Below, one piece after another: positions 20,869-33,229 of a stretch of 64,000 bases of DNA. The first letter of the stretch is position 1; each line of letters starts with the position of its first letter. Source of the stretch: Sceloporus undulatus (Eukaryota > Chordata > Lepidosauria > Squamata > Phrynosomatidae); assembly GCF_019175285.1 (NCBI RefSeq), contig NC_056523.1, positions 188,228,772-188,292,771 of the forward strand. Reading direction: 5' to 3'. Below the pieces are notes generated by a model that had not been told where the DNA came from, did not search any database, and saw only the letters and a list, made by a program, of their open reading frames with translations. The position numbers were made by a program, and so were the translations under genes.

Positions 20869-22287
20869 GAACCAGAATCAGAACACTTAGGTTCGATTGC
20901 CACAGAATAAGGTAGTTAAGTAAATATGATGGATGCAGGCAACATTTTCCACCTCTCTCTATACAAATTTGGTATGTTTGGGCTTCCTGAAGAAAGCTGG
21001 GATGAAGAGATGAGACAAGTATGTCTGTAAGACTGGGACGACTAGAAACACAAGATTAAAAGCTGGAAGTAGTTAGACTATGGAGGAGGGGACCTAAAAT
21101 TACATGGCACAGTTCAGACAGGAGAGAAGATACATCACAAACAGTAAATTCAAGCCCTAGGGCCCTGGTTGTGGAATGGCAGGTATTCCTTCACCCTCCC
21201 TTCTGAGTCTGCACCATTTGTCAGCATCTGTGTTTCCTTTGCTCTAAATAGAACTCTATGGAATAAGATAGAAATATTTATTTTCTCTGACCTCCAGCCA
21301 TACTTTCAACAGTCCCTTCAGGAATGAGAAAAGAGACATTCCTAGTGGCTTGAAAGAATTAGTCCCCACCTGATTGACCTCAGATCAAATCTGACCTGCA
21401 ACAGTCTATGAACAGAACCACAGACTAGAAAAGCAACTCTTTCCCGATGCTTATTTTTCGCTTCTACATCCATCCAGTCACCAACCTTTGCTTTCTTTCC
21501 TAGCCGATTCCATTCCTTCAAGAAGGCAAAGTGCAGAACAGGAGGAAATTGGTTAGGCAAGGAAAAGAAGGACCTTAGGTTCCAACCTTCGGCCCTTGGT
21601 TGCCCCAGTATAAACTGGGACTCCACAACATCTTTGGGAGGATTCAGTTTTTTAAAAAATTTATTTGCACATAGCTTTATTTATAAGTTAGTGTGCACGT
21701 TTATATACTTCCCAACTGCTGATATGTGTTCTATGAACATCCCATGCTTGAGAGTAGTAATGGGAAAACCTTGCCACAGTCAATAGCTATTTGCAAAGTC
21801 TTCAGCAAATGGATGGAAATTCTCTAGAACTTGGGCCATGGTTTGTTTGTTCATTTATCTATTCCATCTTCCTCAGGATTTAGCTTTATCTCCTTTGTCA
21901 GTCTCCATCTCATTTAGCATAATTATAATCAGCTCATTCATTGAAGCAATGCCCTCAGGCTTCATGATAGACAACCTCACCCTGTGCAGCCCTCTGGTTG
22001 ATGATATTGTCTAGAAAGGTCCATGAAGCTCATCCAGGCTGAGCCCCATTGGTTAGTGCTGGAGGGAGCCTTTCGTTTGGCAGTTTCATGTGGAGCAGCC
22101 CCATAGTGCCTGCGTAGATGAGGACTGGGCCACATGCAGAATGGAAAGTGATGCACTCAACCCGCCACTGATGCTGAGTGAGCCTTTAATCCAATCTTGG
22201 CGTGGCCACATTGAAAAGAATGTTCTGGGAGAGCATTCCATGAAGAAGGTTCCAAGTGTGGAATTGCCATCTTGTTCTCTCCTTCAT
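20869..22287. other. no recognised gene or repeat
   Basis: Single-copy-looking DNA downstream of the last pseudoprotease exon. It would include that gene's 3' UTR (an AAATAA-type poly(A) signal could not be fixed with confidence). Confidence 0.45.
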
Positions 22288-22551
22288 TCAACCCAACTCT
22301 GCTCCACCCAGAAAAGACAGAATCAAGAGGAGCAGCCAGGTATTTGGCCTACATATTACACTTCCATGGGACAGCTGTAGCAGGTGCCTGGCTTTTTTGG
22401 ATGTTTCTTCTATCCAGTCCACATAAAAGTTGATGCAGGAGGACAGAAAGACTGTCTGGGATCCCGGAAAGGGCTCACTCACCAAACCAACCTGGCTCCA
22501 AGGCATGTCTTCTTCCTCCATGTGGCACAGCAGGGCTGCACCTTCACCTAC
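22288..22551 (-). CDS. pseudoprotease domain 3, last exon with GPI-like tail
   Basis: On the minus strand the exon opens after CTCTCCTAG in phase 0 and ends at TGA (22288-22290). It encodes the C-terminal part of a trypsin fold. The active-site loop GDSGGP is replaced by GEGAAL, so the catalytic Ser is Gly. Then comes WSQVGLVSEPFPG, and YVDWIEETSKKA is the C-terminal helix of the fold. The protein ends in a hydrophobic stretch, TWLLLLILSFLGGAELG, without a charged cytoplasmic tail, which resembles a GPI-anchor signal as in PRSS55 or testisin. The exon is entirely open. The likely product is an inactive, membrane-attached serine-protease homologue; its function is unknown. Confidence 0.75.
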   Translation of the reverse strand, partial: VGEGAALLCHMEEEDMPWSQVGLVSEPFPGSQTVFLSSCINFYVDWIEETSKKARHLLQLSHGSVICRPNTWLLLLILSFLGGAELG

Positions 22552-22652
22552 CTAGGAGAGGAAGAAAAGAATGAGGCAAGACTATGGCTTTGGCCTATCC
22601 CTCAAAGGGTTATATGGTGGTTCACTGGAGGTTTTTTTGGAGAGGTACTCAC

Positions 22653-22789
22653 AGCTCCAGCTGGCAGCTGGGTAGAGTTATCCTTTAACGTGCAATGCAT
22701 GGCTGGGTTGACCCCAGGATGTACCTTGGCACAGTCTGATGGTAACAGCACTTTCACTTGGTATGCATTGGGGTTAGTTTGAACCTCAC
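22653..22789 (-). CDS. pseudoprotease domain 3, fourth exon
   Basis: 137 bp between TTTTGACAG and GTGAGTACC. It enters in phase 1 and leaves in phase 0, fitting both neighbouring exons. It encodes QVKVLLPSDCAK and NPAMHCTLKDNS, the segment that in trypsin-like proteases runs from the C-terminal beta barrel to just before the active-site serine. The conserved cysteines are kept; the primary specificity Asp region is not recognisable. Confidence 0.75.
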
Positions 22790-22889
22790 CTGTCAAAATA
22801 TAGTAAAACCAGCAAACTATCAGGTATTTGCTTTTTCCCTTTCTTCTTACTGGCTAATATTTACAAGACATGATGGAGAGTTACGCTAG

Positions 22890-23310
22890 AGTAATTCATT
22901 CATTCATTTTATACCCTACCTTTCTCTCTCCATGACACCTAAGGTGGCTTATAATAATTTAATAAAAATATTATATTAGAAAAAAACCAGTTCTTTAAAA
23001 AGGACATTTAAAACAGGTTAAAATACATTTAAAGCTTAATTGAAAACATACAAGATTTAAACACAGCACACTACTTTCAAATACTGTTTTGCCTTATAAT
23101 TAAAAACCAAAGGCTGGCCTAAATAGAAAAGTCTTAGTCTGCCAGAAGAAAAAGTGGAGGGAAGGTCCACCTGCGGCGCAGCCCCTGAGAAGGCTTTCTG
23201 CTGTGTATTCACCAAACATCCCAGTGATGGTGATAAGACTGAGAGAAAGTCTTCCCCTGAAGATCTTAAAACTTGGTCCAGCTCATACAGAAAGATCAGT
23301 CTTTTAGCTA
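22890..23310 (-). repeat. CR1/L2-type 3' fragment, minus strand
   Basis: TTATACCCTACCTTTCTCTC with GGTGGCTTATAATAATTTAA, then a long diverged body (TTTAAAACAGGTTAAAATAC) and GGGAAGGTCCACCTGCGGC. This is the usual reverse-strand look of a CR1/L2 3' end. It lies in the noncoding DNA between exons at 22789 and 25555. Confidence 0.6.
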
Positions 23311-23799
23311 ATCTGGGTAATAACTGTATGCGACATATAATTTGAATATTGCTATGAGATGAAGCTTGTAGTTTGATGACAGCTGAGTGTCCCTGTCAAC
23401 ATGCAGTGGTTTAACACATCAGCCTTTCTCCCCAAAGAATCATGGCAGCTGTAGTTCTATAAAGGAACTTTGAGAGTGATCAGTGCCTTTGTCAAAGTAC
23501 AGTGACCAATATTTTTTTTGAAGGGGACCATCACATTTAAACACAAAAGTGAGAAAAATGTGTCTTTTGGAAGATTGTCCACTAATACACAGCATTTCTC
23601 TGTATTTCACACACCAGCTGGAGCTCACACATGTTCTTATATCTGCATCTACAGTAATAAGAAAAATTGTGAGCTTTAATAACAGAAATTCTACAGTTTT
23701 ATCATGGTAGCCTTCATGTCCCAAAAACAGTCCTTTAAAAAAATATAAATAGGATTTATCAGTTCTATCTCTTGTGAATCAAGTCTATATCTTGTGAAA

Positions 23800-25190
23800 T
23801 AAAACTATGCATAAAGTAGGGAAACAATGAGTACTTGCAAAAGGAAGTGAACCCCTGGTTGCAGCAATTCAGCCAAAGGGAATAATTAGATCAGGTGCAT
23901 AAGTAATTAGGTAGGTCTACATGGGTAAGTTTGGGATGCTCTACTCTACAAAGGAATCAGAAAATGTGTGAGTCTCACCTTCATCATGAGGTTAAGCAGA
24001 AACCTGTCAAGCCACAATCAAAAGATACATGAGGATCTTAAAAGCAGTTGTTGTGGCTCATCAGCCTAGAAGTGATTGCATTTCTAATGATTAGGGGCTC
24101 CATCAATCCACTGTAACTCTAACAGGAGCAGCTGTCCTGCCAAAATCTCCCCAAGAACAAATTGGTACATCATCCAAAAAGTCATAAAGAACCACAAAGT
24201 AACATCCAAGGATCTGCAGACCTTCTTCTCATCTTGGATGGTGGGAAGGTTCATGACTCAATAATCAGGGATAAAAAGAACTTAACAAGAATGGTGTCCA
24301 CTGTACAATAGATATGAAGAAAGCATTGCTCTCTAAAAAGAGCACTTTTGCTTGTTTCAGGTTTGCTAAAGATTACACAAGTGACCTGCGCAACTTCTAG
24401 AACAACATTCTAGGGACAAAGAACTTTTCTCGAACTCAAAGTCAGAACTTCATGACATCAGTGTGAAAAATTATGTTTAGTGAAATAGTCAGAAGCAGCT
24501 CATTTCAGCCATTAAGTATGGTGGAGGGATAGCATGGTTTGAACCTGCTTCAGGACCCCTGGATGGCTTGAAAAAACTATGAATTCTGCAATGTTTCAAA
24601 ACATTATACCAGCTATCCATCCAAAAGCAAAAGCTGAACCTAAAATGGATCATGCAACATGGCAATGATCCTAAACATACAAACAGGATCTACTGAAGAT
24701 GCTATGGAAGGGCTACACATTTTAGAATGACTTAGTCAAAATCCAGTCCTAAACCCAACTGCAATGTTATGGCAAACTCTTAAGCAAGCTGTTAATGTGA
24801 AGAAACCCTCAAATAAGACTGACTTGAAGCAGTTCTGCAAAGAGGAATGAGCCAAAGGCCTGATACAGACAGGCCAAAACAAAGCTGCTTCAAGTCACTT
24901 TGCAAGTATGCTGTTTCAATGATGCATGCATCCTAAGAGTTTGAAAGCTGCACTCCAGTCCTTAGGACTGGAGCATGGCTTTGGTGCTGCTTCCAGACTC
25001 TTAGGATGCATGCATCATTGAAACAGAATACCTCCAAAGTGACCCGAAGCAGCTTTATTTTGGCCTGTCTGTACAGGCCCAAAGTTACTTCGGGTCAATG
25101 TGAGTGACTGACCAAGAGTGCTAGAAAGTGCTCTTGAAGTCATTATTGAGGGGGTGCCATGAGGCACTGAATCTAAAGGTTCACATGCGT
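23800..25190 (+). mobile_element. Tc1/mariner transposase fossil
   Basis: The nucleotide sequence follows a Tc1-type transposase gene in order: AAAGAACCACAAAGTAACAT and AAGGATCTGCAGACCTTC (N-terminal part), GGTTCATGACTCAATAATCA, AGGTTTGCTAAAGATTACAC, GGTGGAGGGATAGCATGGTT, GATGGCTTG and TGAATTCTGCAATGTTTC, and CATGGCAATGATCCTAAACA near the third catalytic acidic residue. Many substitutions, stops and indels leave no usable frame. A palindromic MITE A copy (24857-25080) is inserted near its 3' end; the Tc1 sequence resumes at 25081. Confidence 0.8.
24857..25080. mobile_element. palindromic MITE A, copy 4, inserted in the Tc1 fossil
   Basis: Ends GGCCTGATACAGACAGGCC and GGCCTGTCTGTACAGGCCC, flanked by AAA on both sides (24854-24856, 25081-25083). 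The arms include CAATGATGCATGCATCCTAA facing TTAGGATGCATGCATCATTG. Its position inside the Tc1 fossil makes it younger than that element. Confidence 0.85.
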
Positions 25191-25554
25191 TTTTTACGCA
25201 AGGATAATGATTGTTCATGGAATCATAGAATCATAGATCACCTGCAGACAAATGTTGCAAACAAGTGTATGTCCTTTCCTTTAAGATTAGAATAAGATCT
25301 AACAACATTTTAGGCTGGAAATATGTAACAAACCTTTTCTCACCACTGTACACAGAAAATACAAATAATAGCCAGATCATCTGCCTGTTTGTACGGAATA
25401 AGCTTCAACTTGATGCAGTGCGTTCAAAAAAATATTTAAAGTCTACGAAGGAATATCTGCTTAATATGAACTGGTCTTGGAACATGCAGTCCAGCTCAAC
25501 AGGACACTTTCTCCCTCCTCCCCACTCCTCTGCAGCCAGTCACCTGTCACATAC

Positions 25555-25802
25555 CAGGTTGTAGCATCTGCAGACCCATCACTTTGCAGCTATCCCAGGA
25601 TACTGTCGGGGAGAAGGTCATACGAGTGACGTGCGTGCCAAAGGTGATGGGGTTTTGAAGAAGCAGCAGAGCCACACTGGAGTTACCAGAGGGGCCGTAT
25701 TGAGAGATCTTCTCATACGGGTAAATCTCAGCCACACGGATCCCCTTGACATGGCCCCTGGGGTGTGTCAACCCCACAAAAACAGCTGTGCCTTGTGGGT
25801 CC
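25555..25802 (-). CDS. pseudoprotease domain 3, third exon
   Basis: 248 bp, acceptor AATGTACACAG, donor GTATGT; it enters in phase 2 and leaves in phase 1. It encodes AVFVGLTHPRGHVKGIRVAE, IYPYEK and NSSVALLLLQNPITFGTHV, then SWDSCKVMGLQ. This is the trypsin segment that normally holds the catalytic Asp in the motif NDIALLLL. Here the motif is NSSVALLLL, so the Asp is lost. The size and phases match the equivalent exons of domains 1 and 2 (245 bp each). Confidence 0.75.
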
Positions 25803-26248
25803 CTGTGTACATTAAAGAAGAAGCTGAAATAACTTAGTTCGAGATCAGAGGTGAAACATCAGGCACAGGGAAGAGGTATTTTCTTGCTCTAAAGAGCCCT
25901 CACAATGTGGGAAAGTGAAAGCTGTCGGGGGGGGGGAGGCTTATAGAAACTGACATAAGTTTATTCAGTGTAACAACTCCTTTATTCTTTCTACCTATTT
26001 ACATCTGGGTGGGAAACTGCTCTGTGTGCAGGAGAGTGATATTCTACCCCTGAGATCCTCTGAAGGCCATTTGTACTGCCAAAAAGTGCCAAACAGCAGG
26101 AACACGTGTCTGGCAAGTTATATGTCTGTGTTGTTTTTTTTTTTTAACCAATTATTTTCTTAATATTAAATAGTGTGAGGGCTCACTGCAACCTATTTAA
26201 AAGGTGACTCTTGGAAGCTTTCAGGGAAGGGAGATGTACAGGTTGCTC

Positions 26249-29200
26249 ACCTGTAACTGTGTTTTCTCGAGTGGGTCATCTGCGAATTCACACAAATGGG
26301 TTTATTCTGCGCCTGCGCAGGCAATCCTGGAAACTTCTAGAATCTCTAGGCAGAAGTAATGTATCTTTCTGCAACTTTTGGTGGTAGCCCCGCCCACCCG
26401 TATATAAGGCCCCTGGTGGCCCGCCTCTTCTCAGTTCCGAATGAGCCGCTAATCAGCGCGGCAACAAGCGTTGTTCAATGAGCAGACTGAGGGGATGGGA
26501 TGGGCGGGTTTGTGTGAATTCGCAGATGACCACTCGAAGAAACACAGTTACAGGTGAGCAACCTGTTCTTCTTCTTCGTGGTCTCTGCGAATCACACAAA
26601 TGGGTTTTAGACTAGCCAGCTATAGTCAGTGGAGGAGGGAGTGTCAAAACCAATAATGACATAATCAATAAAGTATGTAAACCAACAACTGTGTTATTTA
26701 TTAACAGTGTAACAGGTCTATTAAATGGCAGAAAGTAACACTGCCCTCCCAAGGCTGCATTGTGCCTGGCCCTCGCGTCCAGCCTGTATGTTTAATGAAT
26801 GTCAAAGGCTGGGACCAGACAGCTGCCTTGCATACATCCTCAAGGGGTATCCCTGTCAAGAAGGCTGAGGATGCAGCTACTTCCCTAGTTGCATGGGCTC
26901 TAACCCGACCTGGTAGAGGCTTTCCAGCCAGTTCGTAGCAGAGGTGGATGGTACTGGCCACCCACTTGGAGAACCTCTGCGTGACACCGGCAGCCCCTTC
27001 TTGGCTTCGAGTATGTAGCACACAAAAAGTCTCGCCGAACGCCTGGGAGCAGATGTCCTGTCCACATAGACACCAGCACCCTGCGGACATCCAGGGCATG
27101 GAGCTGACGCTCAGAGTCTGTGGTCGGATTAGGAGCCAGAGTCGGCAAAACATGTCCTGGTTGATGTGGAAGGCAGAACCCACCTTTGGCAAGAAAGTGA
27201 TGTCTGTACGGAGCACCACCTTGTCCTTGTGGAACGGAGAAAGGGTTGGTCCCTCTCCGGCACACAATTCACCCAGCTCGGCGGGGCTGACGTTATAGCT
27301 ACCAGGAAGGCCGTCTTCCAAGTCAGGAGTCTCAGGTCCGTGGTAGCTAAAGGCTCCAAAGGGCTTAGATACCAAATGTGCCAAGACGGTATCTAGACTC
27401 CACTGAGGTGTGGGTCTAGAATCGGTGGGTGTGCAAATTATTGAATCCTTTTAGGAACCTCTTTATGAGGATCCCCAAAGAGAGAAGGCTTGTCCTGAAA
27501 TAGTGTAGTGAGATGAAATGGCGATAGGTAGCCATTTGATAGAACTCAAGGAGAGACCTGCATCCGCTAAGGTCATGAGAAAGTCCAGGACTACAGGGTG
27601 GAACACGGGATGGTGGAATATCCTTGCTTGTAGAAAGGTTAGGAACCTATCCCATTTGTAGGCATAGGACCTCCTGTGGATTGTCTCTGTGCTGCCTTGA
27701 TGATGTTCTGTACTCCGATGGAGTGTTCTCAGGATGAATCCTCCATGCTACCAATGGGAGGGATTGCATTCGGGATGGTGCATCTGTCCGTTGTGGAGCG
27801 AGAGCAGGTCGGGCCGCGTGCTCGAGCGAGATGGTCCGCGCTCGTTTTAGGAGCGGGCGAACCATGGCGTTGGGCCACCACGGGTTACCCGGATTGTGTC
27901 CGTTGTGGTCGGCCAACATTTTGAGAAGACCCTTGTATCAAAGGGAATGGAGGGAAGGCGTTAGAGGAGGCCTTGGGTCCATTTGAACTGGAAGGCCGTC
28001 CCCTTCCGATGTTGGGTCTCTGTACCTGTACAGAATTTGCGGTCTGAGCTTTCAGCCGGGAGGCAAACAGGTCGAGGGGGGGGTTCCCCAAGATGACGAG
28101 TTGGGAGACTACTTCTGGATGCAGCCTCCACTCGTGGCAAGTGGAGGTGACCTGCTGAGACAGTCCGCCAGGTTGTTCTGTTCGCCGGGCAGGTGAATGC
28201 ATTGTAGCAGGATCTTGGTGTTGTATGCACCATTCCCAAATGCGGATGGTGATCAATGCAGAGTCCTCGACTTCGTACCACCCTGTTTGTTGAGGTTATA
28301 CATGACGTGGTGGTGTCGGTGAGGGAGGGAGCACCACTTGTCCGCGAGGACCGTTGAAAGGCTCTGAGTGCTTTCTCCACGGGCGCATCTCCAAAACGTT
28401 GTGTGGAGGTAGCTTCTGCCGTGACCATCTGTCCTTTATTGTTAAGGTTCAGCGTGTGGCGCCCCATCCTTGCCGGAAGCCTCCGTAGTCAGGGAGAGGT
28501 CCGGCTGAGGGGGTAGAATGGCATCCCCACACAGACGTTGTCGGATTGGAGCCACCATCGTAAGGACTCTGTACCGTCCTCGGGATGGTGAGCAACTTGT
28601 TGGCCGCGTCTCGAACGGGGTCGAACACGGAGAGGAACCACGATTGAATGGGCCTGAGGCGCCGTCTGGCCCACGCATGCGAAAGTGGTGGAGGCCAGGT
28701 GCCCCATGGCGACCTGAACTGCACGGGCCTGAAGGCGTCTTTGGCAGGGCAGGGCTGTAGAGATGCACTAGGGCTTGGAACCTTGTCCTGGAAGGTATGC
28801 CCTCATTGTTACAGAGTCCAGTGTTGATCCTATGAAGTCTATTGCTTGGTAGGAGTCAGGTTGGACTTGTCGAAGTTGACCTCGAGGCCTAGGTTTTGTA
28901 GCAGGGATAGGCAATTCAGCTGCTTGATTAGGGCGTCCTTTGAGGATGCTGCCAAGAGCCAGTCGTCCAGGTACGGGAGACTGTGATTCCCTTCGACGTA
29001 GGTAGGCCACCACGGGTGCCATGCACTTGGTGAAGACCCTTGGAGCTGTAGAAAGGCCAACAGGGAAGGACCTTGTATCGGTACGCCTGGTGCCCGCGCG
29101 AAGGCGGGAAACGGCGGTGTCCTCCAGGATCGACTATGTGAATATGCGTCTTTCAAGTCTGAGTTACGAACCGAGTCTTTCTGTGGAGTGGTAAGATGAA

Positions 29201-31890
29201 GCAAGAGTTACCCCTCCTGAACTTTTTGTAAACAATAAAGTATTAAGGGCTCGGAATCCATTATGGGTCTGAGGCCGGAGTCTCTTTTCGGTACCGTGAG
29301 TACCTGGAAAAAAAGCACCACTTGAACTCAGAGGGGGAGACGGGTTCAATGGCGCCTTTGTCTAAGAGGGTGCGCACTTCTTCGAGAAGGGTGTCCGAGG
29401 GGACGGTTGAAATAAAAGCTCCGGTTGCGGACGCTCAGAGAACTCTAGGGCATAACCCTACGGACGATATTAAGTGCCCAAGTGTCTGTAGTGATGGCGG
29501 CCCAGGTGGTAAAGAAGGGGCTCAGCTATTGGAAGTGACGAGGTGCGCAGAAAAACACTCAGAACCTCTTTTTGCCCCGGCCACTCCTTCTTCCTATATC
29601 CTGTTGGTATCTGGGTGTGGAAGATTGGCGCCTGTCCGGTGGTGGAGCAGGCGACTGGGAGGAAACGGCCTTGGGGGTTGCTGTCCTGGTGGTAAGGACG
29701 GTCCTGGGGCTGGAAGCGGTCTGGCCTCCTGGTGCCAGGGCGCTGGCCAGGGTTACCTCTGGCGAGGAGATTTGGATGGTACGTGAGGACATACCGTGCT
29801 TCCTAGCCACGGTCTTCATGCAGTATCTGAAGCTAAGTTTTCTCGTCCGTGTCCTTATGAAGAGGCCCGAGTTGTCAAAAGGGCATATCTTCAATAGCCG
29901 CCTTTGCCTGAGGGGTAAGATCTGATGACCGGACCAAGCATAGCGGCGGAGGGCAATGGAGCCAGAGAGGATCTTGGATGCACAATCAGTGGGTGTCTGG
30001 CGGGATGATCTGTGTCCAGCCATAATGGTGGATCTCATTCCTGAGAGCCGCCATCATATGCCTCCTGTCGTCGGGTAAGTCCGCAATGGTGGGATCCATC
30101 TTCTCCACCAGAACTGGACGTAGGCCTCCATGCAAGCTGCATAGTTTGCTATCTTGCAGGTCTAGGGCAGCCGAAGTCGAGAATTTCTTACCAAGGCGTC
30201 CAGCTTCTTACTGTCCTTGTCTATGGCGAGGACGAGGCTTTGGAGGCGAAGGTAAAACTGGGCCCCTTCAAACAATAGCTGAATTCAGCTTCGGTGGTTC
30301 GACAGCCAGGACGGGGCGGATGGAGTGACTCGATATAGGTTCTCGATCCTGCGGAAGTGGACGGTATGGTGGCTGGGCGTCCCAAGAGCGCTTGGCGATC
30401 TTCTCCAGGGAAGGGAGATAGGCCAGGGTGGTGAGAGCCGGGGCAGAGCCGTGGACTCCTCTCTACCGGGATGGGCGACTCCTCTGGATGGGCGACTTCA
30501 GCTTGAGGGCGTCAGCCATCCGTATGACCCTGTCAGAAAAGGCCCTGACGTCATCGTAGGCGAAGGGACAGAGGCCCTGAGACACAAACGGGGCATACCT
30601 CATCCGAAACGGGGATGCAGAACGAGGAGAGCCCGAGCCCGATCTTGAGGTGGATGGACTCCGCCGTCTGAGGAGAGGATCGATGTCCCGAAAGTCGTCC
30701 CGGTCGTCCCGGCGGGAAGTGTCATCATCCGGACGACGGCCTTGAAGATGAGCATAGAGGTCCCGCGGAGGCGGGACGGGTCACCGGGATGAGATACTGT
30801 CCGTGCGTTGATCGTGGACGAGATCCGGGAACGCCTGGAGAGGTCTCGGTCTGACCTGCAGGGGGACGATGATGGCAGCCAGAGCTTCGTCGGCTTCTGT
30901 ACCAAGCGTGGCCCGGTTCCCGTGAGGCAGAGCGTGGTCGCCTTGTTGGCGAAGGCGAGGGTGATCTTGACCTCGGCCTCTGAGGGGAGAATGGAGCATA
31001 AGAGTCCTGCAGCTCTCCCATAGATTCAGAGTCCACTGCACAATGTAGGCTGTCTGCTGGTACAGAGAGGTGGCTGGTGAGGAGGACTCTGGGCTCGAGC
31101 GGCACCGTACGGGAGAGGGCCGGTAGACGGAGTCAGGGTCTTCTCCGGCTCAGGAACGGGCATATGGACGGTTACTGGCTCGACTCAGGCGGAGGCACTG
31201 GACCGTACTCGGGGGGCCGTTTGCGGCGGGTCTTAGCAGCGGCGAGGACGAGCGAGCCCCTTCTTGTCCCGGTCGGAGCGTTTTCTCCCCTTTCTTTTTG
31301 GGGGCTTTGAGGCCTCCACTTCCCCAGGGCTCCAGAGCCGCCAGCTGCTGAGAACCCTCTCATAGAGGGCGGCCTTGAGAGTTCCGGTCCCTATTCTTTA
31401 GGGTCTTGAGTGGACATGGCCTTGCAGTGGGGACAACTGCCCTGAACGTGTGCCTCCCTGAGCAGAGGACACACTTGTCGTGGCCATCGGCCCTGGGGAA
31501 TTAACCCCGCACTTAATACATTGCTTGAAGGAGGCCATGTAAGAAGAGTCTGTTACCAGTCCGAAGTCAAGCCGAAGTCAAAGAAAGTTTCAAGCCAAGG
31601 GAAAGTCCGGAGATTACGGTCAGTGAAAGTCCGAAGGTCAAATAGCCAGAGATTCCAATAACAAAGAGCAAGCAAATGCTAGCGAAGTTCCTCGAGCTGC
31701 TTAGCGGGCGGAATGAAGGAACTGAAGGGAGCGGCCCACCGGGCCTTATATATGGGTGGGTGGAGCTACGCCAAAAGTTGCAGAAAGATATATTACTTTC
31801 TGCCTAGAGATCTAGAAGTTTCCGGAGATTGCTGCGCAGGCGCAGAATAAACCCATTTGTGTGATTCACAGAGACCACGAAGAAGAAACA
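26249..31890 (-). mobile_element. DIRS-like tyrosine-recombinase retroelement, fossil
   Basis: Parts, read on the minus strand: a gag-like region (about 31200-29600), a reverse transcriptase region with the YLDDW box (about 29204-28800), an RNase H-like region (about 28256-27885), and a tyrosine recombinase (about 27384-26701) with the DIRS-type signatures LPKVGSAFHINQDM and RAHATREVA. The termini are inverted repeats (about 26265-26440 with 31700-31890). An internal stretch near 26510-26605 repeats both terminal sequences, as the internal complementary region of DIRS elements does. The two inverted repeats differ at roughly one site in ten, suggesting moderate age. It is broken, with many breaks, and lies in a pseudoprotease intron. 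Confidence 0.85.
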
Positions 31891-32767
31891 TCCTTTCCTT
31901 TTCTCCAGAAAAACGAGCATCCAGAGAGTCCAGTGGGGTCAAGAGCCATAAAACAACCTTCAGGACTACATATGGCCCCGAGCCACACTCTGCCTACCTC
32001 TAGTTTATTATAGTCATAAACTATTATAAACTGAAGCTCAGTGTGCATTAAAACTGAACAAAAACAAAAGGGACTAGAACATCCAATGTAAGAAGAGACA
32101 GACCATCAGGATGTTTAAAAGTTTTTATATCTCAAAATTACCCAATGTGTTTTGGGCAAATATATATAGGCGCGACATGATTTCTGGCTTTCTTCCGGAA
32201 AAGAATTTTAAAATTTACCTTCAGGGATTTAAATTAGCTTTTGCCTGGCAACATTTTTCTTCCTGAAGGCACTGAATTATTCTGAGAAATAAATCTTCTT
32301 TATGCTTCTTGACTATGACACTTTTTACTACAAACTAATGTGCTTAACTATAAAAGGCTCATCTTAATTGGCTTCTCTTGAATTCATTATGGCACCTGAG
32401 GTCACCTGTGGTGGCTGACCATGGACTAGGCCAGACAAGCTTACAGTTATCTCTCTTACTTGCCTATTCTCTGGATGACTGACCCCTGCATCTGAGTGGG
32501 CAGGATAGGTCTACCCTTCGTATTCACCCTGCAATGAGTTTACACCCTCCCTCCATGTGCTAACAGGATGAAGGGAACAAACTGGGCTCTAAAAGGGCTC
32601 CAAGGACAAAGGGCATAAACGGGAAGGGATCTGAGTAAGAAATGTAATTGCTGTGCTGGGCCAAACTACTTTGTTCAACATAACAGTGGTCTGAGGGAGA
32701 AATACTAGGCTTTCCCTGCCCCCTCTAGATATCTCTCAACCAGGTCAGGGATCAGGTGCCTTCTTAC

Positions 32768-32900
32768 AGTTCTCTCGCACACGTGCTGTATCAGCACCCA
32801 ATAGTGACTCAGGATTGAGCCCCCGCAGCTCTGATTCTCACAGTTGGCAATGAGGACTTGCCAAGGTAGGATGCCTGTGGTGAGATCCATTTAACTAGTG
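32768..32900 (-). pseudogene. pseudoprotease domain 3, second exon, degraded
   Basis: Encodes ILPWQVLIANCENQSCGGSI and SHYWVLIQHVC, the start of a trypsin fold. The motif WVLTAAHC has become WVLIQHVC, so the catalytic His is Val. The acceptor at 32900 (TCTCCCCGCAG) leads into stop codons; an inner AG at 32875 would avoid them but gives only 107 bp against 169-181 bp in the other domains. The donor ACT|GTAAGA is in phase 0, whereas the next exon needs phase 2. The exon therefore looks shortened and out of frame, or carries assembly errors. Confidence 0.6.
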
Positions 32901-33229
32901 CTGCGGGGAGAGAGGCTGGTTGAGTGTTTGTTGGATATGAAAGAATCCAGAGTACTCAGTGAAATCAATGTGTACAGAATGCTATTTCTATTAGATACTC
33001 TAGTCTTCTGGGAGGCATTGCACAGTATTTCCAGTAACCTAGAACAACAGGGATAAAGAAAAAAAATAGCAGACCTCAAAATGTAGCTTTTCGGTCTATA
33101 CTCTCATGTTGGCTGAAGGATTGTCGAAAAGGTTAGTCTGAATAAAGCGACTTGTCTAAAAATTTAAAGATAAGAGTCATGGCTCTGAATTAGACTGTGA
33201 GAATCAGCTGTTACTCACTCTCTGGTTCC

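Noticed and set aside
29322-29925. Plus-strand frames in the 26-32 kb region as genes
   Set aside because: They are shadows of the minus-strand DIRS-like fossil.
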